Shown piece by piece: positions 8,921 to 18,145 of a DNA stretch of 64,000 nucleotides. The DNA is taken from assembly GCF_000368265.1 (NCBI RefSeq), contig NZ_KB851219.1:1433870-1497869 (forward strand). Direction: 5' to 3'. The notes under the pieces are model-generated. The model made no database searches, was not told where the DNA came from, and saw only the letters and a program-made list of their open reading frames with translations. The DNA comes from Acinetobacter brisouisimilis (lineage in GTDB: Bacteria; Pseudomonadota; Gammaproteobacteria; Pseudomonadales; Moraxellaceae). A program made the position numbers and the translations under genes. Within the stretch, counting starts at the first letter, position 1. The number at the start of each line of letters is the position of its first letter.

Positions 8921-10509
8921 TGATTTCTGAAAGCGTGGTCGATCTTTCGCGGTTGCAATTTGCAATGACCGCGTTATATCACTTTTTATTTGTTCCATTA
9001 ACTCTAGGTATGTCTTTTCTTCTTGCCATTATGGAAACAGCTTATGTTGTTTCTGGCAAAGAAATCTATAAAGACATGACCAAGTTTTGGGGCAAGCTCT
9101 TCGGTATTAACTTTGCGTTAGGCGTTACTACAGGCCTAACCATGGAGTTCCAGTTTGGTACAAACTGGGCATATTATTCGCACTATGTAGGTGACATTTT
9201 TGGTGCACCACTGGCGATCGAAGGCTTAATGGCGTTCTTTCTTGAATCAACATTTATTGGTTTATTCTTCTTCGGATGGGAACGACTTTCTCGTGTTCAA
9301 CACCTGAGTGTAACTTGGTTAGTTGCTCTTGGCTCTAACTTATCTGCGCTTTGGATTCTGATTGCGAATGGCTGGATGCAGCACCCTGTTGGTGCAGCAT
9401 TCAATTTTGAAACCATGCGTATGGAATTGACTGATTTTGGTGCATTACTGTTTAACCCTGTTGCTCAAGTGAAATTTGTTCATACCGTTTCTTCAGGTTA
9501 TGTCACAGGTTCTATCTTTGTATTAGCCATTTCAAGCTATTACTTACTAAAAAAACGTGATTTAGCATTTGCTCGTCGTTCTTTTGCAATTGCTGCGATC
9601 TTTGGTCTTGCTTCAACATTCTGCGTTATTTTGCTTGGTGATGAATCAGGTTATGAAATTGGTGACGTACAAAAAACCAAATTGGCTGCTATCGAAGCCG
9701 AATGGAACACTGAACCTGCTCCAGCAAGCTTTACCCTGTTTGGTATTCCAAATCAGCAAGAAATGCGTACTGACTATGCCATCAAAATCCCATATGTATT
9801 GGGTCTGATTGCAACACGTTCTACGACAGGACAAGTCACAGGGATTAAAGATCTCATGACTCAACATGAAGCTCGTATTCGTAATGGTATGGTTGCATAC
9901 GGTCAGCTTGAAAAACTTCGTGCTGGTGATCGTACACCTGCGTTACTTAGCGCATTTAAAGACAGCCAAAAAGATTTAGGTTATGGCCTACTTCTTAAAA
10001 AATATACACCAAATGTTACTAACGCGACTGATGACCAAATCAAGTCTGCAGTTAAAGACAGTATTCCAAATGTAAAAGCTTTATTCTTTACTTTCCGTGC
10101 GATGGTTGTATCAGGTGCATTAATGCTACTGTTATTCCTTCTTTCAGCATGGTCTGTAGCACAACGTAATTTTGAACAAAAACCATGGTTACTTAAATTC
10201 GCGCTATATTCATTGCCATTACCTTGGGTTGCTACTCAAACTGGCTGGTATGTTGCAGAAGGTGGTCGTCAACCATGGACTATCGGCGAAGTATTACCAA
10301 CCCACTTGTCTGCTTCTAGTTTAAGTACAGGAGATCTAGCGGGTTCTATCTTTGCACTGGTTGCTTTCTATACTGTTCTATTGATTATAGAAATGTACCT
10401 GATGATCAAATTTGCTCGCCTTGGTCCAAGCTCGTTGCATACTGGCAAATATCATTTTGAAAAATCAGACACACATCACCAATCTGCTGTTGGGGAGGCT
10501 CAATCATGA
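8920..10509 (+). CDS. cydA: Cytochrome bd ubiquinol oxidase subunit I
   Basis: A 529-residue inner-membrane subunit that oxidises quinol and carries haems b558, b595 and d. Seen here: the N-terminal [21 protein letters not shown] with the axial His21, the second haem region [15 protein letters not shown], the Q-loop quinol-binding stretch beginning [13 protein letters not shown], a long Q-loop insert before [14 protein letters not shown] as in proteobacterial CydA, and the [13 protein letters not shown] motif. The start is ATG 8920, with AAGGAGA upstream. It overlaps cydP by one base and cydB by four. Length and motifs are intact. Confidence 0.97.
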   Translation: MISESVVDLSRLQFAMTALYHFLFVPLTLGMSFLLAIMETAYVVSGKEIYKDMTKFWGKLFGINFALGVTTGLTMEFQFGTNWAYYSHYVGDIFGAPLAIEGLMAFFLESTFIGLFFFGWERLSRVQHLSVTWLVALGSNLSALWILIANGWMQHPVGAAFNFETMRMELTDFGALLFNPVAQVKFVHTVSSGYVTGSIFVLAISSYYLLKKRDLAFARRSFAIAAIFGLASTFCVILLGDESGYEIGDVQKTKLAAIEAEWNTEPAPASFTLFGIPNQQEMRTDYAIKIPYVLGLIATRSTTGQVTGIKDLMTQHEARIRNGMVAYGQLEKLRAGDRTPALLSAFKDSQKDLGYGLLLKKYTPNVTNATDDQIKSAVKDSIPNVKALFFTFRAMVVSGALMLLLFLLSAWSVAQRNFEQKPWLLKFALYSLPLPWVATQTGWYVAEGGRQPWTIGEVLPTHLSASSLSTGDLAGSIFALVAFYTVLLIIEMYLMIKFARLGPSSLHTGKYHFEKSDTHHQSAVGEAQS

Positions 10510-11651
10510 TTGAATATGAATTACTCAAAATCATTTGGTGGGTTCTTGTTGGTGTCTTATTAATTGGCTTTGCTCTAACCGACGGTTTTGACATGGGTTC
10601 CATGGCAATCATGCCTTTTGTTGGTAAAACTGATAACGAACGACGTGCTGCAATCAACACGATTGCACCGCACTGGGACGGCAACCAAGTTTGGTTTATC
10701 ACTGCAGGTGGCGCCCTATTTGCTGCATGGCCAATGGTGTATGCCGTTGCCTTCTCTGGGATGTACTGGGCGCTATTGTTGGTTCTATTCGCCCTCTTCC
10801 TTCGCCCTGTTGGATTTGACTATCGCTCTAAGCTAGAAAATACCAAATGGCGTACTTCATGGGACTGGGGTCTATGTATCGGTGGTGCTGTTCCAGCATT
10901 AGTGTTTGGTGTTGCATTTGGTAACTTATTCCAAGGCGTACCATTTCACTTCGATGACACACTTCGTTCTGAATACACAGGTAGCTTCTTTGCCTTACTC
11001 AACCCATTTGCATTAGTGTGCGGTATTGTCAGCTTGTCAATGCTTTCAGCACATGGCGGTGCATGGTTAATGCTTCGTACCGATGGCGTATTACGTCAAC
11101 GCTCTGCGAAAGCAACTCAAATCATGGGTATCGTATTCTTGGTATGCTTCTTGGCAGCAGGTGCTTGGTTGTATTTCGGTCACATGCCTGGTTATAGCTT
11201 AGCAACTCCACTTAACACCAATGCTGCAATTAACCCTCTAACCAAACATGTTGTAACCAATACAAATCCTGGCTGGATGAATAACTATTCAACTTATCCA
11301 ATCACTATGGTTGCACCTGTTCTTGCTATTTTGGGTGGTCTATTAACGATTGTTGGTGGTGGTTCAAATAAAGCAGGTCTAAGCTTTACAGGTACAAGTT
11401 TAAGCATTGTCGGTGCAATTTTAACTGCTGGCTTTGCCTTGTTCCCATTCTTGCTTCCATCTAGTATTGATCCAACTTCAAGCTTAACCATGTGGGATGC
11501 AGTTTCAAGTCATAAAACACTCGGTGTAATGACTGTTGCAGCGTGTATTTTCGTTCCAATCATCCTAATATATACAACATGGTGTTATTACAAAATGTGG
11601 GGCGTGATTACCAATAAACACATTGAAACTCACTCACATAGTCTGTACTAA
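10506..11651 (+). CDS. cydB: Cytochrome bd ubiquinol oxidase subunit II
   Basis: A 381-residue polytopic subunit of the bd oxidase with about eight or nine membrane helices. The N-terminal [20 protein letters not shown] and the following [23 protein letters not shown] are the CydB hallmarks, containing the conserved GFDMG and WDGNQVW segments. The gene begins inside the end of cydA (ATGA overlap) and is followed 14 bases later by cydX. Length is standard. It supports haem d/b595 assembly and the quinol oxidase complex at the inner membrane. Confidence 0.97.
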   Translation: MIEYELLKIIWWVLVGVLLIGFALTDGFDMGSMAIMPFVGKTDNERRAAINTIAPHWDGNQVWFITAGGALFAAWPMVYAVAFSGMYWALLLVLFALFLRPVGFDYRSKLENTKWRTSWDWGLCIGGAVPALVFGVAFGNLFQGVPFHFDDTLRSEYTGSFFALLNPFALVCGIVSLSMLSAHGGAWLMLRTDGVLRQRSAKATQIMGIVFLVCFLAAGAWLYFGHMPGYSLATPLNTNAAINPLTKHVVTNTNPGWMNNYSTYPITMVAPVLAILGGLLTIVGGGSNKAGLSFTGTSLSIVGAILTAGFALFPFLLPSSIDPTSSLTMWDAVSSHKTLGVMTVAACIFVPIILIYTTWCYYKMWGVITNKHIETHSHSLY

Positions 11652-11665
11652 TAGGAGAATAGAAT

Positions 11666-11767
11666 ATGTGGTATTTTGCGTGGATTCTCGGAATTTTAAT
11701 GGCATGTTTCGCAAGTGTACTTAGTGCGCTATACACTGAACATCATCAAAATCTAGACGAGGAATAA
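11666..11767 (+). CDS. cydX: Cytochrome bd small subunit CydX
   Basis: A 33-residue single-helix protein beginning MWYFAWILGILMACFASVLS and ending TEHHQNLDEE. It has the invariant CydX pattern: MWYFxWILG, then a small helix with a glutamate-bearing tail. CydX is an accessory subunit needed for stable, active bd oxidase. It is preceded by AGGAG nine bases upstream, and is placed between cydB and ybgE as in enterobacteria. The operon position and near-perfect motif make the call firm despite the tiny size. Confidence 0.92.
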   Translation: MWYFAWILGILMACFASVLSALYTEHHQNLDEE

Positions 11768-11771
11768 GACA

Positions 11772-12065
11772 ATGGCTGAAGCAATGACAACACCAAAGAA
11801 AAGTGCAGCAGAGATTTTCATGATGATTGTTTCTTTTATGCTGGCATTGCCTTTGGCTGGAATCTTATTGGTCTACCCTTCTTTAATGCTTGATGCAAAT
11901 GGACACTATAATCACAGTGTGCTCATGCTCGTCATGTTAGGCATTTCAGGTGGATTCATTTATGGTGTGGGTTTTATACCGCGTTGGTGGTTATGGAAAT
12001 GGTTATTTAGCCCTGTAGTCGCATGGCCACTGATGGCAGTTGGTTATTACCTCTGGCTTGGCTAA
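11772..12065 (+). CDS. ybgE: Cyd operon membrane protein YbgE
   Basis: A 97-residue protein with three predicted membrane helices (residues about 13-36, 47-68 and 75-95). The conserved YGVGFIPRWWLWKWLF segment after the second helix identifies the cyd-operon YbgE family. It starts four bases after cydX and ends the operon before a strong terminator. Its function in cytochrome bd biogenesis is not well defined. There is an alternative ATG four codons downstream, but the first ATG is well placed. Confidence 0.85.
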   Translation: MAEAMTTPKKSAAEIFMMIVSFMLALPLAGILLVYPSLMLDANGHYNHSVLMLVMLGISGGFIYGVGFIPRWWLWKWLFSPVVAWPLMAVGYYLWLG

Positions 12066-12075
12066 AAAATCTGCA

Positions 12076-12113
12076 CCAATAAAAAAACCAGCAAATGCTG
12101 GTTTTTTTATTGG
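12076..12113. terminator. Bidirectional terminator between cyd operon and nitroreductase gene
   Basis: A perfect 17-base stem (CCAATAAAAAAACCAGC / GCTGGTTTTTTTATTGG) with an AAAT loop and T runs on both strands. It serves the convergent cyd and nitroreductase transcripts. Confidence 0.9.
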
Positions 12114-12125
12114 CTAGATTAAAAC

Positions 12126-12719
12126 TTAGTTAAAAGCTTTAAAACGTGCTGCGTCATCCATAAAAGTTTTGTCGCCAGCAGGTGCTTCAATTGAACCAAA
12201 TACCAACTGAGCGCGAAGTTTCCAGTTTGCAGGTACCGCAAAAGTTTCTGCTGTTTCAGCATCAATAATTGGGTTGTAATGCTGTAGTGATGCACCAACA
12301 CCTTGTTCAGCCAATGCAGTCCATACTGCAAATTGAGCAATACCAGAAGAATGTTCAGACCAAACAGGGAAATTGTCTGCATAAGCAGCAAATTGTTCTT
12401 GTAGACCTTTCACCACATCTTGATCTTCATAAAACAAAACCGTACCTTTACCTGCTGCAAAGCTGTTGATTTTATTATTGGTTGCTTCAAATGCTGCTTC
12501 TGGCACAATTTTACGTAGAGTTTCACGCACAATTTCCCAGAATTTAACATGTGATGCATCAAACAAAATCACTGCACGAGATGTTTGTGAATTAAATGCA
12601 GATGGACTAAGACGAATTGCTTGTTTAATTAATGCTTCAAGTTCGGTATTTGATAAAGCAACTTGGTTACCAATTGCATAAATTGTACGGCGTTTTTCAA
12701 TTTGATCGATAAAAGACAT
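12126..12719 (-). CDS. Nitroreductase family protein
   Basis: A 197-residue FMN-dependent oxidoreductase of the nitroreductase fold. Seen: the N-terminal QIEKRRTIYAIG, the FMN-binding LSPSAFNSQTSRAVIL, and the GIAQFAVWTALAEQGVGASLQHYNP region typical of the YdgI/HMG-type subgroup. Such enzymes reduce nitroaromatics or quinones with NAD(P)H as homodimers in the cytoplasm; the natural substrate is unknown. Start 12719 is supported by CAGGAG seven bases upstream. It is monocistronic. Confidence 0.9.
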   Translation of the reverse strand: MSFIDQIEKRRTIYAIGNQVALSNTELEALIKQAIRLSPSAFNSQTSRAVILFDASHVKFWEIVRETLRKIVPEAAFEATNNKINSFAAGKGTVLFYEDQDVVKGLQEQFAAYADNFPVWSEHSSGIAQFAVWTALAEQGVGASLQHYNPIIDAETAETFAVPANWKLRAQLVFGSIEAPAGDKTFMDDAARFKAFN

Positions 12720-13012
12720 GCTGTAACTCCTGATTGTCACAATTTTAATAAAATGCAATGACTGTAATTTTAATGTTTTATATCTGCGGGAAAAGCAGGC
12801 TTATCTAAACACTGTGTCCTATTTTTAGAATAAAATGAATAATATCTCAAGCTATTAGAGATTTTTTATATGTTGTAGATTCCTGCAGCGTGAACCATGT
12901 TGAAGTATTTCTAGGCAAGAATCATAAAATTTAGTGATTTTCGTACATCGTTGTGAACGGGAAAATATTCAAAATAACCGAATTGAGAAGGATGATGGCT
13001 AAACTTCATTAA
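12720..13012. other. Intergenic gap, nothing recognised
   Basis: Roughly 290 bases between the nitroreductase start and the ftsY terminator. It carries the nitroreductase promoter region on the minus strand. No small gene or structured RNA was recognised. Confidence 0.5.
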
Positions 13013-13043
13013 AATCAGGCAATGGGAATTCCATTGCCTGATT
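13013..13043 (-). terminator. Probable ftsY terminator
   Basis: A perfect 13-base stem (AATCAGGCAATGG / CCATTGCCTGATT) with a five-base loop. On the minus strand it is followed by TTTT. It lies about 80 bases after the ftsY stop. Confidence 0.6.
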
Positions 13044-13121
13044 TCATACCTTACTGAAACCGCTTTTCACTGATAACGCAAATTATAAATAAAGCGTCAA
13101 CAGAGCAGCTCCATATAGATT

Positions 13122-14237
13122 TTATTTTTCTGTTTCAAAAAGTGCAGCAACAAATGATTTCGCTGAAAATGGGCGTAAATCATCAATTTTTTCACCAACA
13201 CCAATAAATCGAATTGGCACATGAGTACGGCTTGCAATATTAAATAACACCCCGCCTTTGGCTGTACCATCAAGTTTTGTAATGGTAATTCCTGTTAGCC
13301 CAACTGCCTGATCAAATTCTTGCACCTGATTAATTGCATTTTGTCCTGTGCCTGCATCAACAACCAGCATAATTTCATGTGGTGCAGTGGCGTCAATTTT
13401 TTGCATGACGCGTTTAACTTTTTTCAGCTCTTCCATCAAGTTGCTTTTATTGTGTAAGCGCCCTGCCGTATCAGCAATCAATACATCAATACCTTTAGCA
13501 CGTGCACTTTCGAAAGCATCAAAAATAACCGACGCACTATCTGCACCATGCCCCTGAGCAACCACAGAAATATTGTTACGCTCACCCCAAATTTGCAATT
13601 GTTCAGTTGCAGCCGCACGGAAGGTATCACCCGCAGCCAACATGACTTTTTTACCTTCACCTTGTAACCGCTTGGCTAATTTTCCAATGGTAGTGGTTTT
13701 TCCTACACCATTTACCCCAACCATTAGAATGACAAACGGGCGCTTATTGGTATCGATATGCAAGGGTTTTACACGCGGTGCTAACAGTGCAACCAGCTCT
13801 TCCTGAAGCGCTTTATATAAAGCGTGAGAATAAATGAGGTCACCACGTGCGGTACGTTCGGTTAAATTTGCAATAATGGTTTTAGTTGCTTCAACGCCAA
13901 TATCCGCAATCAATAATTGCTCTTCAACTTCTTCTAAAAGCTCATCATCAATTTCTTTACCACCAATCAGAATATTCACCATACCATCGGTAAAATTTTT
14001 CCGAGTTTTGGTTAAGCCTTCTTTCATACGGCTAAAGAAACCACCTGCTTTAGGCTTTTCTTGTGCGTCAGTTTCAGTCACTTCGGGTGCTGAACTTTGA
14101 GTTAAATTTACAACTTGCTCAGCTTTTTTTTCTACAATTGGAACTTCAACAGCAGGTAAACTTGGCAAAGTGACATCATCATCACCAATCTCTGCATCAA
14201 TCAAAAATTTGTTTTGCCCATGTGTTTGTTCTTGCAT
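13122..14237 (-). CDS. ftsY: Signal recognition particle receptor FtsY
   Basis: A 371-residue SRP receptor GTPase that brings ribosome-nascent chains to the translocon. Residues 1-65 are an acidic A domain, shorter than in E. coli. The N domain follows (FFSRMKEGLTKTRKNF). The G domain has the P-loop GVNGVGKTT at 174-182, the insertion-box DTFRAAATEQL, G3 DTAGRLHNKSNLMEEL and G4 TKLDGTAKGG. Start 14237 has AAGGGA six bases upstream. The gene is alone rather than in the ftsYEX arrangement of enterobacteria. Confidence 0.97.
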   Translation of the reverse strand: MQEQTHGQNKFLIDAEIGDDDVTLPSLPAVEVPIVEKKAEQVVNLTQSSAPEVTETDAQEKPKAGGFFSRMKEGLTKTRKNFTDGMVNILIGGKEIDDELLEEVEEQLLIADIGVEATKTIIANLTERTARGDLIYSHALYKALQEELVALLAPRVKPLHIDTNKRPFVILMVGVNGVGKTTTIGKLAKRLQGEGKKVMLAAGDTFRAAATEQLQIWGERNNISVVAQGHGADSASVIFDAFESARAKGIDVLIADTAGRLHNKSNLMEELKKVKRVMQKIDATAPHEIMLVVDAGTGQNAINQVQEFDQAVGLTGITITKLDGTAKGGVLFNIASRTHVPIRFIGVGEKIDDLRPFSAKSFVAALFETEK

Positions 14238-14314
14238 GCTGATCCCTTGAAAAACATTGCATTAAAAAGAATAAGTTTAACATAAGTTATTGCTATTCTA
14301 CCGCTTGAGCCCGC

Positions 14315-14659
14315 TTAAAATCTCGGCAGAGTATCATTTGTATTGAGTGCAGGATAACGCATTGTTTTAGTTTTCTCATATTGATAAGCACGTATCACTT
14401 GAAAGTACTGCCACTGAGTCAAATGAGGTTGTTGTAGCAGCTGAATTGCAAAATGCTGAGTTTTAGGATACTGTGCCGAGCGAGCCAAGTTTTCAACTAC
14501 ATCATATTGATGACTCTGAATTGGGCAAATTGAAAGAAAATATACAAAAACAATCACCGACAGTGCGATGCACCCGAGTAAAAAATGCGAAAAATATTGA
14601 ACAGATATTTTAATTCTGCTTCTAAATGATATTGCGATAGTATCTATAGCTTTAAGCAT
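14315..14659 (-). CDS. Hypothetical single-pass membrane protein
   Basis: A 114-residue protein with one strong membrane helix near residues 22-44 (FSHFLLGCIALSVIVFVYFL) preceded by basic residues, so the C-terminal 65 residues are probably periplasmic. The mature part (ARSAQYPKTQHFAIQLLQQP) is helix-prone and contains no known motif. ATG 14659 is chosen over a TTG two codons upstream; GAGG lies six bases before it. Not recognised. It stands alone upstream of ftsY on the same strand, separated by 77 bases. Confidence 0.6.
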   Translation of the reverse strand: MLKAIDTIAISFRSRIKISVQYFSHFLLGCIALSVIVFVYFLSICPIQSHQYDVVENLARSAQYPKTQHFAIQLLQQPHLTQWQYFQVIRAYQYEKTKTMRYPALNTNDTLPRF

Positions 14660-14707
14660 GACCAACCTCTATGAATTATTAGTTTAAGTTGATCATCCCT
14701 AGAGTAC

Positions 14708-14790
14708 AATAGACTTCTTTCATTAATCTATTTTCCTTTTCTCTATGGAAAAAATATAAAAGGATATAAATCATGGTGAAAGAAGTCTCA
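14708..14790. repeat. MITE-like palindromic repeat, copy C
   Basis: The terminal perfect 12-base inverted repeats are AGACTTCTTTCA (14711-14722) and TGAAAGAAGTCT (14777-14788), separated by 54 bases. The left end read in reverse (ATTAATGAAAGAAGTCTATT) closely matches the right end of copy B. It is shorter than the other copies. Confidence 0.5.
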
Positions 14791-14833
14791 TCATTTATGT
14801 TTAGTTCATATTAAACATTTAATGAACTATGTA

Positions 14834-15196
14834 TTAACCTGTTACATGGCGCACAAAAGCAAAATATAAAATCACTGCAATCATCAACATAATCACAATT
14901 AATAAAAATACATTGACGCCCTCTTCAGCATGTGGAGGATGCAATGGATCATCAACCGCCAAACGACGCAATTCATGATTATATATTCTATAAAATTCGA
15001 GGCGTTTTTCAGCAGGCAATTGACGAGTAAAGTCCGCTATTTTGACACGATGTGCAATTCCTAGCTCACCAATATGCTGGTCTTTGTGATAAATGGCCTC
15101 GCCTAACTGATCGTGATGTAGTAAAGCAAGTGCTTTAATTTTCGCCTGGTCTAAAGGCACGTCAAACTCTAAACCATCTATTATTGTTAGGGTCAT
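14834..15196 (-). CDS. Hypothetical tail-anchored membrane protein
   Basis: A 120-residue protein. The first 95 residues are soluble, charged and helix-rich (MTLTIIDGLEFDVPLDQAK). One C-terminal membrane helix (FLLIVIMLMIAVILYFAFV) is followed by RHVTG. This topology suggests an N-in tail anchor in the inner membrane. A good AAGGAG site lies upstream of the ATG. No family is recognised. It is isolated, with a palindromic repeat between it and the next hypothetical gene downstream. Confidence 0.65.
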   Translation of the reverse strand: MTLTIIDGLEFDVPLDQAKIKALALLHHDQLGEAIYHKDQHIGELGIAHRVKIADFTRQLPAEKRLEFYRIYNHELRRLAVDDPLHPPHAEEGVNVFLLIVIMLMIAVILYFAFVRHVTG

Positions 15197-15413
15197 TATT
15201 TACTCTCCTTGTTATACTTTTATATTTCTATATTAATAAAAAATATTTCTGTTTAATGTTTAATCATGTAACCTTGAAAGAATAGAAATTGCCTTCATAT
15301 TGAGATTGACTTAATATATGAACTGTAATATTAGTTAAATGTAGATATGTTAATTTAAATTAGACTTCAGTAAATAAGTCGATTGTAATCATAATTAAAA
15401 TAAGGAGCTATAT

Positions 15414-15647
15414 ATGATTAAACAACTCTCTCAACAAGACCTAGAGCATGTGTACGCAAATGCAGTTAACACAATCCAGTCACAAATGAATTTTTGTGAT
15501 GCTGTGACAGATCTAGAAAATGTCGCACACGCAGGTCATGGCAAAGCTGCATTATTCTTGGCAGAACTTTACACCCAAGGATTCCGCGTAGAACGAGATA
15601 GCCTGAAAGCCTTATACTGGCAAAAACTGGCAACTATGAAAGCTTAA
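15414..15647 (+). CDS. Short Sel1-like repeat protein
   Basis: A 77-residue protein with one and a half Sel1/TPR-like helical hairpins: DLENVAHAGHGKAALFLAEL followed by YTQGFRVERDSLKALYWQKL, which matches the Sel1 consensus A--G---A---L---Y--G-GV--D---A--W---A. It has no signal peptide. AAGGAG lies eight bases upstream of the ATG. Its partner and role are unknown; Sel1 proteins usually act as protein-protein adaptors. A terminator directly follows the stop codon. Confidence 0.75.
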   Translation: MIKQLSQQDLEHVYANAVNTIQSQMNFCDAVTDLENVAHAGHGKAALFLAELYTQGFRVERDSLKALYWQKLATMKA

Positions 15648-15675
15648 AAAAACGTCACTTAGGTGGCGTTTTTTT
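15646..15675 (+). terminator. Terminator of Sel1-like gene
   Basis: Stem AAAAAAACGTCAC / GTGGCGTTTTTTT (one G-T wobble) with a TTAG loop and a T run, starting at the stop codon of the upstream gene. Confidence 0.8.
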
Positions 15676-15801
15676 GTGCCTGTTATTTATGACTTATACA
15701 TAATTTTTATATACATTTATTCATTTTTTCACTCTTGCAAAATTTCATCATTTATTCCATCTTAAGTTACAACTAAAAAAACCGCGAAGGATAAGCATAA
15801 T

Positions 15802-16233
15802 ATGACAAACGTAGCCCATGTAATTCAAAAAAAACAGAATTCATCGATTTACACCATTGCTCCAGATGCATCAGTTACTGAAGCAGTCACGCTGATGGCA
15901 AACAAAGACATTGGTGCACTGGTTGTCACCGAAGGTAATCAAGTCGTTGGTATTTTGTCAGAGCGCGACTGTGCCCGAAAAATTATCATGCGTGATTTAT
16001 CCGCAGATAGTACACAAGTTTGTGAGCTCATGACCTCAGCCGTCATTAGTGTGCGGTTAAATAATACCGTTGAAGAATGCTTAAAGTTAATGACTGATCG
16101 ACATTTACGACACTTACCAGTCTTGGAAAATGACTTACTGGTTGGTCTTGTGGCAATTGGCGATTTAGTCAAGGCAACTATTGAAGATCAACATGATTTG
16201 ATTCAACAGCTAAAGCACTATATTTCGAACTAA
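15802..16233 (+). CDS. CBS-domain pair protein, copy 1
   Basis: A 143-residue protein made of two CBS domains (residues about 10-65 and 75-135). The conserved segments are NKDIGALVVTEGNQVVGILS, ERDCARKI, then MTDRHLRHLPVLENDLLVGL and VAIGDLVKA. Stand-alone CBS pairs bind adenine nucleotides and sense energy or redox state; the target is unknown. It is followed 112 bases later by a close paralogue in the same orientation, with similar upstream sequence (ATTTATTCCAT), showing a tandem duplication that included the promoter. Confidence 0.9.
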   Translation: MTNVAHVIQKKQNSSIYTIAPDASVTEAVTLMANKDIGALVVTEGNQVVGILSERDCARKIIMRDLSADSTQVCELMTSAVISVRLNNTVEECLKLMTDRHLRHLPVLENDLLVGLVAIGDLVKATIEDQHDLIQQLKHYISN

Positions 16234-16345
16234 ATCAATTTTAAATGTAATTATTCCTTACATTTTATATGGATTTTATTGTTGATAAAATGATCGATTT
16301 ATTCCATTTTAGTCAGACTAGAACAACGAAAAATCTAGGAAAATC

Positions 16346-16852
16346 ATGACTAATATTAAATATGTGATACAAAATAAAATTGATCCTTCTGTTCATACAA
16401 TTTCACCAGATGCTTCTATCCATGAAGCAATTTCTTTAATGACAAACAAAGATATAGGGGCTTTGATTGTCACTCAAGAACAGCGTGTCATTGGAATTTT
16501 ATCAGAGCGGGATTGTGCACGTAAAATGCTCAAGCATCAGTTTCTCACCGAAGACACTCAAGTCCGTGAGTTAATGACTGCTGAGGTGATTACCATTCAG
16601 CTAGAGCATACTGTCAAGGACAGTCTGAAATTAATGACCGATCATCATTTACGGCATTTACCAGTTCTAGAGCAAGAGCAGCTTGTAGGAATGGTTGCAG
16701 TCGGAGATTTGGTGAAAGCCATTATTGAAGATCAGCATGATCTGATTCAACAATTGGAGAATTATATTGAAAATTTTGGCGACTTAGCTGATGCGACCAT
16801 CAAGGATCAGCAAAATTTAATTCAGCAATTACAATCCTATGATCGACAATAA
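16346..16852 (+). CDS. CBS-domain pair protein, copy 2 with extended tail
   Basis: A 168-residue paralogue of the upstream gene with the same two CBS domains (NKDIGALIVTQEQRVIGILS, ERDCARKM, MTDHHLRHLPVLEQEQLVGM). It differs by a 25-residue C-terminal extension that repeats its own domain end: DLVKAIIEDQHDLIQQLENY is followed by DLADATIKDQQNLIQQLQSY, so a ~23-residue unit has been duplicated. The tail is likely a helical coil. Nucleotide sensing is expected from the family. A terminator follows. Confidence 0.9.
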   Translation: MTNIKYVIQNKIDPSVHTISPDASIHEAISLMTNKDIGALIVTQEQRVIGILSERDCARKMLKHQFLTEDTQVRELMTAEVITIQLEHTVKDSLKLMTDHHLRHLPVLEQEQLVGMVAVGDLVKAIIEDQHDLIQQLENYIENFGDLADATIKDQQNLIQQLQSYDRQ

Positions 16853-16876
16853 CTTCACCACTGTTCATCTTTAATT

Positions 16877-16904
16877 AAAAGAGCTACCAAAAGGTAGCTC
16901 TTTT
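16877..16904. terminator. Bidirectional terminator between CBS gene and trpB-like gene
   Basis: Perfect stem AAAAGAGCTACC / GGTAGCTCTTTT with an AAAA loop, between two convergent genes. Confidence 0.85.
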
Positions 16905-16918
16905 ATTTTATATAGAAC

Positions 16919-18139
16919 TTATAAACCTAGCTTCTGAGCAACATAATCAGCGTCTTTATCGCCGCGACCAGACAGGTTCACGACAATTTTAGTTTCTTTT
17001 GGCAAATGCGGTGCTTCGCGCAGTGCCCATGCAACTGCATGTGAGCTTTCTAGCGCAGGAACAATACCTTCTACACGAGATAAGATCATAAATGCATCCA
17101 GACACTCCTGATCGGTTGCTGTGGTATATTCCACCCGACCCAAATCCTTTAAGAAACTGTGCTGTGGTCCTACTCCAGGATAATCCAAGCCTGATGCAAT
17201 AGAGTGTACAGGCAGTGGCTGCCCCTGTTCATCTTCAAGGACATAACATGCCATACCATGAATTTGACTCGGTTTGCCCAATGTTAGAGTTGCAGAATGT
17301 TGTGTCGTATCCAGACCATAACCCGCAGGTTCAACACCCACTAACTTGACACTATCTTCATTTAAAAATGCGGTGAATGCACCGATTGCGTTCGACCCGC
17401 CACCAACACAAGCAACCACATAATCTGGGAGTTGCTGAAATTGTGCCTGACTTTGTTGTTTAATTTCATCGCCAATAATGGCCTGAAAGTCACGCACCAT
17501 TTTTGGAAATGGATGAGGTCCAACCACTGAACCAATCGCATAGATGTAGTTTTCAGGATCTTTCAAATATTCTTCAAAGGCACTATCAACTGCATCTTTT
17601 AAAGTTGCTGTTCCACGGGTTACAGAAATTAGCGTTGCCCCTAAAATTTTCATTTTGACGACATTAGGGTGTTCTTTTTCAATATCCACCTGCCCCATAT
17701 GAATTTCACACGGAATGCCCACCAAAGCGCAGGCTGTCGCAAGCGCAACACCATGTTGCCCTGCACCTGTTTCTGCAATCACTTTGGTTTTGCCCATGTA
17801 TTTAGCAAGTAAGGCTTCACCTAAGCAGTGGTTGATTTTGTGCGCACCCGTATGGTTTAAATCTTCGCGTTTTAAATAAATTTGTGCACCGCCGAGTTGT
17901 TCGGATAAACGCTTCGCATAAAACAATGGACTTGGACGACCAACATAATGCTGAAATAAATCATTCAGTTCTTGCTGAAATTCGGCGGTATGGCGAATCT
18001 GTTCATATGCAGTATTGATTTCATCCATCGCCACTTTTAAGTGTGGTGGAATAAACTGACCGCCATATTCCCCAAAAAAACCATCTTGAGTTGGTAAAGC
18101 AAAACCTTGTAATTGCTGCATTATATTATCCCACTTCAT
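16919..18139 (-). CDS. Tryptophan synthase beta chain-like PLP enzyme (orphan)
   Basis: A 406-residue TrpB-family enzyme; TrpB condenses indole with serine to give tryptophan. Seen: [15 protein letters not shown] with the PLP lysine K101, [35 protein letters not shown], the phosphate-binding [10 protein letters not shown], and NLSGRGDKD. Catalytic elements are intact. No trpA or trpF is adjacent. The gene lies six bases after a VWA/CoxE-like gene in a moxR operon, and some blocks ([20 protein letters not shown]) differ from enterobacterial TrpB. It may be the main TrpB or a second specialised copy. An internal ATG at 18121 with TGGGA upstream is an alternative start. Confidence 0.85.
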   Translation of the reverse strand: MKWDNIMQQLQGFALPTQDGFFGEYGGQFIPPHLKVAMDEINTAYEQIRHTAEFQQELNDLFQHYVGRPSPLFYAKRLSEQLGGAQIYLKREDLNHTGAHKINHCLGEALLAKYMGKTKVIAETGAGQHGVALATACALVGIPCEIHMGQVDIEKEHPNVVKMKILGATLISVTRGTATLKDAVDSAFEEYLKDPENYIYAIGSVVGPHPFPKMVRDFQAIIGDEIKQQSQAQFQQLPDYVVACVGGGSNAIGAFTAFLNEDSVKLVGVEPAGYGLDTTQHSATLTLGKPSQIHGMACYVLEDEQGQPLPVHSIASGLDYPGVGPQHSFLKDLGRVEYTTATDQECLDAFMILSRVEGIVPALESSHAVAWALREAPHLPKETKIVVNLSGRGDKDADYVAQKLGL

Positions 18140-18145
18140 TTATTG

